Shown: piece by piece, positions 56,761-64,000 of the stretch | Position numbering within the stretch: the first letter of the stretch is position 1 | Layout of the letters: every line of letters begins with the position of its first letter | NCBI GenBank assembly: GCA_963920575.1 | Contig: OY986972.1 | Coordinates: 23,670,672 to 23,734,671 of the forward strand | Source: Narthecium ossifragum | Lineage: Eukaryota > Streptophyta > Magnoliopsida > Dioscoreales > Nartheciaceae | Length of the DNA stretch: 64,000 bases | Direction of reading: 5' to 3' | Notes under the pieces: generated by a model | What the model was told of the DNA's origin: nothing | The model's input: only the letters and a program-made list of their open reading frames with translations | Databases searched by the model: none | Program-made: the position numbers and the translations under genes

Positions 56761-59737
56761 TTAGAATAGCCTGGTTGGAGTCGCTATAACATTCTGATTT
56801 CTTTCCACACGAGCTTTATACAACCCATTTCTTACTTCTGTAGGAACTAACCGTAAGAGATGATCCCATGATGCATTTCCCCTCAATGTTACATCTTTGT
56901 GCTGAGCTGTTAGCGGAAGAGTATTCAGTAAAGGGCAATTCTGAACAACAATCTCCTTCAGTAAAGGGCAAACTAAAGGCTTTTCACACACACTTTGCAA
57001 CATATTCAGATTCTGAAGATCAAGAACCGACAGATTCGGCAGATTAAATGATTCAGTTCCAATGCCCGAGATTCCTCCCATGACCTTCTTCATTTGTCTA
57101 CATTTACTTATCTTTAACTCTTCAAGTTGTCTTAGCAAAGGAATTATCCTATCAGAGATGAGACATGACACATATCCACAGTCCGTTATGTGTATGACCT
57201 TTAAGCTGCCAAAGGTTGGAGTGCTCTCAATGCTTGCATGAAGGAAGTCCCTGACTGATGCTGAAGAAGCCTCTGAGCCTATGAAGGTTAAGTTCTACTA
57301 AGTTTGGGAACATACCTCCCTGGGTGATCTCTTCATATCTTATCAGGGTTTTGAGTCCACTGCAATCTATGGCGGTAAGTGCTTTCAAGCTCCCCATGTC
57401 ATCACCACTTCCAGCAACCAACTTAGATAACTCGCTTATACCTGTGCATCCTTTCAAAACTAGAGCACTTGCATTGGCCAGCAGCTCCTTGAAGCATCCA
57501 TGAATCTCGACGGAGTCGAGGATCACCCTCCGCTCATCATGTTGTGTGGCTAGGTAGCTTGCATCATAACTTCTTGAACCAACACATATGCTAAATTCTC
57601 TCAACCCTGTTAGCCAAGAAAGATCACCAGAAAGGAACTTGATGCTATTGATTCTAATCCAAATAGCTGTGAGATTACTCAATGATTTTAGATCATCAAT
57701 TGGAGCGCTATCCTCGGCAATCTCATCTAAAACATCCCAATTGTAAGCACTAAAAGCCATATTGAGTTCTTCCAACTTAGAAAACGTTGACATGACTCCA
57801 GCCTGGATGTTTTGCAGGTGATATGTACGTGCTAGACTCAGAGTCCTCAGATTTCTTAGCTTTTCAAATCCCCTTGGAAGTTCTCTATGCAGGCGAGCAC
57901 CACTGAGATCAAGATATTGGAGTTTCATAAGCCCCTCTAAAGATGGCAGCTCTTCAAGAGAAACACAATCTCGTAGAATAAGTGCACAGAGATCACCTAG
58001 TCCCCCAAGAGAAGCTGGCAAATGCTGTAGCTCACTGCCACTTAAATTCAAGACACGAAGCGCTCTACATTCCCGGAAAAACCCATTAGCAATCTCCTTT
58101 AAAGGGTTCTCTTGTAATAGCAGAGTACAGACCTTAGAGCACTTGGAATTCTCCGGCAGACTAGATATTCTGTTCCTCATCAGCGAAATTCTTCTGTATG
58201 ATTTACCAATATCATCTTCTGGCATTTCTGTCAATCCCATACCAGATCTTACAAAAAATTTGTTTTCAACTTCTTGGGTGGATCCAATCCATATGGCCAC
58301 ATCACGCACAACATCATGCATTTTCACCGTATCGTCATGTTCACCATGTTCCAACAAGCAGGAATCCTTCAGGGTTTCGATAATGGAAAACCCCTTGTTA
58401 TAGGATTCATCGAGATTTTGACTTCCATCTATAAACCCTTCAGCTATCCAGTATTCTACAAGTTCACTGATACCAATAGAGAAGTCCTCAGGGAACATAG
58501 AACAGTATAGGAAGCATGGTTTGATGTTTGTACCTTGCAATGAGTCATAGCTCCACTTCAGGTGCAAAAAGACCTCCCTTTCTAATCCAGTGATTTGAGG
58601 CGCTGACCTACGAAGTTCGCTCAGTGCATTTCTCCACAGTTCGACCCTGTTCTTTCCCCTCATGGCCCTCGCGACAGTGATGATCGCTAGTGGTAAACCT
58701 CTGCACTCTTTAGCTACTGATTTTGCATGAGACCCTATCAGTTTGAGATCAACCACATCACCTGCATTCCGTTTAAACAACTTCCAACTCTCTTCATCAC
58801 TCAAAACATCAACTTTGATATCCCTGTCAGTTTTCATTGCCCTGCATATATCCAGCAATCTGGTAGTGATTATTATCTTGCAACCCTTGTGAGCTTCACC
58901 ATGTGGGATAGCCACTTTGTCCAGATCGATTTCCTCCCAAACATCATCCAAAAACAACAGAAAATTGACTTCCTTCTTCAACCTCTCGAACAGGCGAATA
59001 GCTCTTCTCTCCAAGGTCTCCTCACTCAGCTCCAAGCACAATCGTTCAGCAACTTGAGACTGAATTCTTCTCATGTCCAACTCCTTTGACACCGTGACCC
59101 AGATAACAATAGAGAAAACCGGAGCGGATGGAATTAAGCGAATGTTGTTGTTGAGGTTCTTCATAATGGTGGTTTTTCCCACCCCGCCCATGCCCCAAAT
59201 TCCAAACCTACCAACCTGACCATCCTTTAACAGATGAACAATCTGACCCATGATGTCGTTAGCTGCCTTTTGATCCCTGATCACAGGGCTAGGAATCTCC
59301 TCAACTGACTTTTGTCTAGTTTCAGCTGCCTTCCCTTGTAGAGAATTGCCAGCCACAGCCAACTGATGAATTTCGTCAAGCACCAGCATCATTTCTTTGC
59401 CCGTTCTGTATCGCAAACAGCAGTTTAAGCAACATCCATGAAGCCTTCGATTATTGGTTCTAAGATCTGACTCAAGACAATTGCCTTTGATCTCAAGTTC
59501 TCCAACTTCCTTCAGCCACTTCACCACTTTAGCGACTGGTGACTTTCCCTCCATATCTGCCTTCTTTAGCTCATCTTCTATGCTGTTCTTCACCATCAGA
59601 AGATCTTCTTTTGCCTTCCTCAGAGAATCTTCTTTTTCTTGAAAATTGAAGAGGATGGAAATCTTGGAAATGATGAACGGGCTTAAGCATCCCAAGCATG
59701 TGCCGGCTAAGTTCGTAACTGCAGGCAGACATTCCAT
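56761..59737 (-). CDS. CC-NBS-LRR disease-resistance-type protein, frameshift in the LRR
   Basis: The main frame runs from ATG at 59737 to a stop at 57227 (836 residues). It has a coiled-coil start (residues 25-90), P-loop GMGGVGKTT (182-190), kinase-2 LLFLDDVWEE, RNBS-B KIIITTR, GLPLAI, RNBS-D CFLYCSMFPEDFSI and the MHD motif (VKMHDVVRDVAIW), then LRRs from about residue 520. It belongs to the RPS2/At4g27190-like group, cytosolic immune receptors. All nucleotide-binding motifs are intact. After about 57250 LRR similarity continues in another frame (GSLKVIHITDCGYVSCLIS, LRQLEELKISKC) down to a stop at 56761, about 160 residues. A one-base change near 57245-57255 therefore truncates the LRR, or is a sequencing error. 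A spliced alternative was not evident. Confidence 0.85.
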
Positions 59738-60441
59738 TGTAGATGCTGCAGAAGCTGGGCGAAAAAAAAAAATCTGAAGAGGCTTATCCTGAAAACAAGC
59801 AGAGGTTTTCCAATATTAAAGTTTTGTACAAGTTGGCCAATCAATCAGTTAAAGCTTTGTACACGTTGGGAATCAATCAGTTTCCTCTGAGTCTTCTCAT
59901 CATTGACTCAGCTAAGTTTTGGGAGTCAACAATGTACCAATCATAAAATAAACGCAAATAGCTCCTATCTTAGCCGTTCCTTCAGCATCTATCATCCATT
60001 CGCATCCTTTTAAACCAAGGAGATGAATTTCCATGTGAAGCAATCAACCAAGGAAATGATCTCTTATATATCTACACACACATATACATATATATAGCGA
60101 GAGAGACAGAGATGTCACACCACTGAGATAAGTAGTAAGAGAATTCCATTTGCACCAAGCATTCAGCAAACACGTATACCAGCAGAAAATGAAGCAACAA
60201 AATTTCATCATACAAAAGCTTAAAATTACAACTTCAAAAATCAAATTTAAAGAAGACTGGAATATGAATCAACCAAAACAGTGCATCTATGCAACGACTA
60301 TTTTCCGTGGAATTAGTCTGATCTCAATCCTAGATGGCCAGAAAACGAGTGACATAATCACTCAGTATCCAATGCCAACTTCTATATTTGTATTATTCTG
60401 CAACTAATAAAAAAATCACTCAACTATCGGAATGTCAACAC
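59738..60441. other. Upstream region of the NBS-LRR gene
   Basis: AT-rich, with a repeated TTGACTGATT-like element (for example AATCAATCAGTT at about 59838 and 59872) and a TATA-rich stretch near 60065-60100. No gene seen. Confidence 0.4.
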
Positions 60442-60610
60442 TGATAAGACGTGAAAAGTGCATAAATCACCCTTTTAACTTGGCATTGTTAGTCTCCGAG
60501 CAAGGCCTTACTGATGGATTTTACCCTATTACAGGTACAAGTGCCCTCAACGTGGATTGGATCAAGTTCCGAGCTTAAACGATGTCATTCGGGCCAGTTT
60601 TTATGAAGAA

Positions 60611-60909
60611 GATCAATCCTTTATTGAAGGAGGATCGATCCTGTGAAGTACATCAAGAACAAAGCCAATCAGGACAACAAGGATCGATCCTATGTCATGG
60701 GAGGATCGATCACTTTTGTGCATTTTTCAGTGACAGAACGCAAATTCTAGAGGATCGATCTTCACACACTTGAGGATCGATCTTCATCGGGGCGCAGCCA
60801 GCATTCAAGAAATAAAAGATCGATCCTTTCCTATAGGAGGATCGATCCTTTACGGGACCAGCGATCACACGAAGCGGAGGATCGATCCTCCATCCTATGA
60901 GGATCGATC
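60611..60909. promoter_or_regulatory. Array of five GATCGATC-N14-GATCGATC dyads in the U3 region
   Basis: Octamer starts are 60611 (variant GATCAATC)/60633, 60682/60704, 60753/60775, 60818/60840 and 60880/60902, every pair exactly 22 bp apart. Pair-to-pair steps are 71, 71, 65 and 62 bp, close to the 72, 71, 70 and 61 bp seen at 8004-8307 in an unrelated LTR. Shared flanking words include TTCATCGGG. The array ends 65 bp before a TATA box. Confidence 0.65.
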
Positions 60910-60973
60910 CTTTGGTGCCAGCCGAGCAAAATCAATGGCCCAGATCTAATCCGAGGGAGAGAGGCTTGCTTAC

Positions 60974-60980
60974 TATAAAT
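60974..60980 (+). promoter_or_regulatory. TATA box of the solo LTR
   Basis: CTATAAATAGACC is a textbook plant TATA context, 532 bp into the LTR and downstream of the dyad array. Confidence 0.65.
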
Positions 60981-61938
60981 AGACCCCTTATGGGGGATTT
61001 GAGGGGTCTTCTCTTAGTTCTTTCTCCAGCCCTTTTAGGTTTTACCCAATTGAGAGGAGGACTTCTTGGAGGAAACCCATGGAAGGAGAGCTTCATCACC
61101 CTCCATCCATGGATTGATCCAAGATGAGTGGCTAACTTCCTTTCTCTTGGGATTTCCATGTAGTTGTAGGATTCTTTTGTAGTTTTCTTAGGGTTTTTGA
61201 TGTGTAATCTTTGGGATTGATCTATTGTATGGATTTGAGCATTATTTCTCTATCTTTGTACATGGATCTTATGTGTTGAATGGATGAATGCCTTTCTTTG
61301 GTATGAGCTAGGACTTGTGCATGATAGGTGTTTGTTGTTATGCCCCAATGAGTTGGATGTGCTAGAAACACATCCAATTACATTGGGATGATGATTAGCC
61401 CTAGATTAGAGATTAGGGATGCTAGAACCATCCCTATCTCTCTAATCAAAGGATCCATTCTATCTTTCTCTTGCATTGGATTCGAGGTGCTAGAACCATC
61501 TCGATCCAATGCCCGATTCCATACAATATCTTTTTCTTGCGACGAATCGATCTTAATCGAAGGTTCGTTAGCGACGATAGAGGCTAATCACCCGCTTGTC
61601 GACTTCTAGATTTCGATCGTCCCAATTGGATTACACATCTCAATTCCTTATGAGGCTACATTAGAACCTACAATGAAATGGAGATCCCAAGACCTCTCTA
61701 TATTAGTTATATCTCTCTTCACTTAGTTAATTGCTTTAATAGACATTAATCCAAAATCCAAATCATTTTAGCTAGTTGATTGGATTTATCTATCGAGTAC
61801 GTTAGTCAATTCTCATTTCCCTGCGGATTGACCCGGACTCCCGCTAGCTACGTAGTAGTTAGTCAGGATTCGGTATAAATTGTAATCTTGACGCCCTAGT
61901 CGCTTTTAACGACGAGTGATTTGGGCGCCGTCAAACAC

Positions 61939-62644
61939 CAATTCCGGGCCAACATAGAAAAGATGACCCAGCTGCTTGTTCTTTGTCATTCCTTCCCACA
62001 CTGCCAGCTCATTGTTAAGTTCAAGGAAGGCGTCAAGCTTGGAAGCAAACAACCACCACCATCTTTAGTCTTCTACAGATACCATCCAGCCAGTGACCCA
62101 AAGCATGCCAAGATACATCACACAGGCAAAATCAACAATGGGTTTAGGTCTTCAAATTTTAGACCAAAATAACACAGAAAGCATAAATAAGGGGTGTTGT
62201 TTTTATTTGGAATTGATGCCCTTCCAAAGTTAAATCTTCAAGATCACTAGTCAAAGATTGAACATGTTATTGGTCATTTGATCATTGCCTCATGTTAGTT
62301 CGCCATCACGAGTCACTAATAAATCCTCCCCACAAGACAATCTATGAAGAAAACAAAAAGAAATCCCAACCCTTCTCCCTGAAAGCATAGCATGCCCTCT
62401 AAATAAACTTGGGTCAGAAAAGTTCAGATTAGTAAAACCCATTTCAATAGTTCTTGAAACAAAGAATAGCTTTTGCAGTACTTATCTGATGTTTGTCTTC
62501 AAGCAAGCCTTTGATTCCTTCTTCCATTCCCCCTTTGATAGAGTACTTGCAAGCTTTTGGGTCTTCCATTGCTGAATAACTTTCGCATTGTTTTACGCAA
62601 ATTGCTACTCGCCCCCCCCCCCCGTCCCCCCCTCCCCCCTCTCT
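61939..62644. other. No gene seen; poly-C tract at the right
   Basis: Plausible short open frames on both strands (for example a minus-strand segment with FASKLDAFLELNNELAVWEG) have no start, splice or domain support. A C-rich tract with a few T and one G lies at about 62611-62639. Confidence 0.4.
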
Positions 62645-63363
62645 GACAACCGCATTATCTTCTGAATTTGACTCTTATACCCTTGCCATTTTTCTCTCTC
62701 CATATCTATAAACATTCTTTTTGCCACGTTATTTTTGGATTTTTTTCTTTGTTTTTTTTTTCATTTTCATTTATTTTTATTTAGTTTTTTTTTATATTCG
62801 TTTTGTCTTTTGGGTCCACCCAATCTGGCAATTAGACTTGGCACAAGAAGTTTCGGCTATTTAGTCAATTTCGGCGAAAAAAAGTCAAAAATAGCATTCC
62901 CAAAGCACCTCTTTATATTTTAATTTATTAATACATCAAATTCTAAAAATTTCAAATTTCAAATCTTAAAAATTTCAAAATTTAAAATCATATAAATTTC
63001 AAAATTTAAATTGTAAATAATTCAAATCACTTCGTGCAAGTTTTCTTACACCCTCATTATCATGTACCACCCATTCCAACGTGGTGGTGACAATATTCAT
63101 CGTATGAAGTTAGAGGATGGACCGCTCGTTATATGACACGTGTTCATTTGTGGTACAAAGTAACATGTACAACACCAAGCACGCCGGGAGTAAAATTTGG
63201 AGGCAATATTGATTAGAATATGTACTTATATATATTTTTGTGTATATCTTTTTTTTTGTGTATTGTTACATGTACTCTTCCCTGAACATGGTTAAATCAA
63301 TATTAGTTTATGAGGTTTTTCATAAAACACAACGCATTTTTTAACCGTTAGTATTTTTGTTAT

Positions 63364-63403
<40 letters not shown>

Positions 63404-63750
63404 TTATTTATTTATTTTGATCCATATTTTTATACTTTTTAAAATCTTTACAAATAATCACTTCAAAAAACTACAGCTAAAAAATAAACAAAAGAGTACA
63501 AACATATAATAAAAAAACTTTCATCTAAAAAGAAAAACAAAGCTGATGAAGAAAGAAATAAATTTGATAAAAAAAAAATAAAGAAAACTGATTTTAAAAA
63601 AACTAATGAAAAAAAAACAAAATAAAAAAAAAACACAAAATTGAGAAAAAAAAAAAACGGAAAAGAAAGGGAGAAATCGGGGGAGAGGAAAAGAGCATAG
63701 GGAGGCATAAGTCGAAAATGAGGTTTGTGTTCAGGGGGCGATTAGCAGCT
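62645..63750. mobile_element. Second copy of the insertion element found at 15981-18205 (copy B)
   Basis: Same order as copy A: CTTATACCCTTGCCATTTTTC at the left, AAAGTCAAAAATAGCATTCC, TTTCAAATTTCAAATC, ATGACACGTGTTCATTTG, a TA/CG microsatellite (63368-63402), an A-rich segment and GGGAGGCATAAGT at the right. It lacks the nested insertion present in copy A. No coding capacity. Confidence 0.6.
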
Positions 63751-64000
63751 CCCTTGTTTTACCTAGCTCAAAGATTAGTATAAAAAAAACATAAAGTAAA
63801 TCATCAAATCATTTCTGTTTTTTTTTTTAAAACTTTTCATTAGTATAGCCTTTTACTTTGGATTGAAGGGCAAATGCCATACATTTTCCACAAATTTGAT
63901 GGTTTGGGGAGGACCAATTCATCATCGCCACCGGCTACTAACCACTTGAGCAACTCGAAGACTTTCATACAGATTTAGTAGGGTTTAAACTAATTATTAG
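63751..64000. other. Nothing recognised at the right end
   Basis: AT-rich sequence without a supported feature. Confidence 0.5.

Larger units (their letters stand above)
60442..61933 (+). mobile_element. Solo LTR of an Athila/Tat-like gypsy element
   Basis: A 1492-bp LTR from TGATAAGACGTG to GGCGCCGTCA, flanked by a perfect 5-bp duplication AACAC (60437-60441 and 61934-61938). The 3' part resembles, in reverse, the left end of the LTR at 26724, and both carry the phrase GTGCTAGAACCAT or its complement in repeated form. No internal sequence is present, so it arose by LTR-LTR recombination. Confidence 0.88.

Noticed and set aside
61921..62172. Open frame of 83 residues at the solo LTR edge
   Set aside because: It starts inside the LTR and shows no family motif; a minus-strand alternative is equally unconvincing.
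63463..63708. Phe-rich minus-strand open frame that looks like a membrane protein
   Set aside because: It translates an A-rich segment of the insertion element; copy A has no matching open frame.

Overview
This window reads as nuclear DNA of a flowering plant, most likely a monocot. It shows spliced genes with GT-AG introns, plant-only protein families (CC-NBS-LRR, ankyrin/PGG, U/P-type cyclin, plant PEX22, ATG18 with a BCAS3 domain), very GC-rich first exons in several genes, and abundant Ty3/gypsy, Ty1/copia and LINE sequence. I cannot name the species. About two thirds is repeats. Exon coordinates below were placed by eye from splice signals and reading-frame continuity.

Layout. 1-2065 holds an ankyrin-repeat/PGG membrane-protein gene (minus strand, C-terminus outside the window). 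A tandem duplicate lies at 13594-15849. The duplication also covers upstream DNA (to about 2960 in copy 1 and about 23848 in copy 2). Copy 2's upstream half was later split by a 2.2-kb insertion (about 15981-18205, itself holding a nested insertion) and by a decayed Ty1/copia element (18895-23764); copy 1 preserves the empty copia site. Between the two copies (about 3000-13475) lies a nest of long terminal repeats (LTRs) of one Ty3/gypsy family: a minus-strand LTR split by a plus-strand solo LTR, which is split by a minus-strand solo LTR, then an LTR with primer-binding site and a gag stub, then a LINE 3' end. From 23849 to 38100 there is more repeat DNA: a LINE fragment, further LTRs of the same family, a 3.9-kb LTR of a second gypsy type, a PIF/Harbinger-like element and a copia gag fragment.

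From 38146 the sequence is gene-bearing: the last exon of an unidentified gene cut by a 200-N gap, a minisatellite (38673-39434), an ATG18-family autophagy gene (41007-47309, +), a U/P-type cyclin gene (50436-51175, +), a PEX22 peroxisome-biogenesis gene (51587-54954, +) and a CC-NBS-LRR resistance-type gene (56761-59737, -) whose LRR carries an apparent frameshift. The right end has a solo LTR of a third, Athila/Tat-like type (60442-61933) with perfect target-site duplications, and a second copy of the element that interrupts ankyrin copy 2. The genes serve unrelated cell functions and do not form a pathway.

The most unusual signal is in the LTRs. Two unrelated LTR types carry arrays of paired GATCGATC octamers. 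Twelve of twelve pairs in the 6692-8991 and 60442-61933 LTRs (one octamer has a single-base variant) are exactly 22 bp apart start to start. Some of the pairs lie just upstream of a TATA box, and flanking words are shared between the two families. I know of no description of this arrangement.
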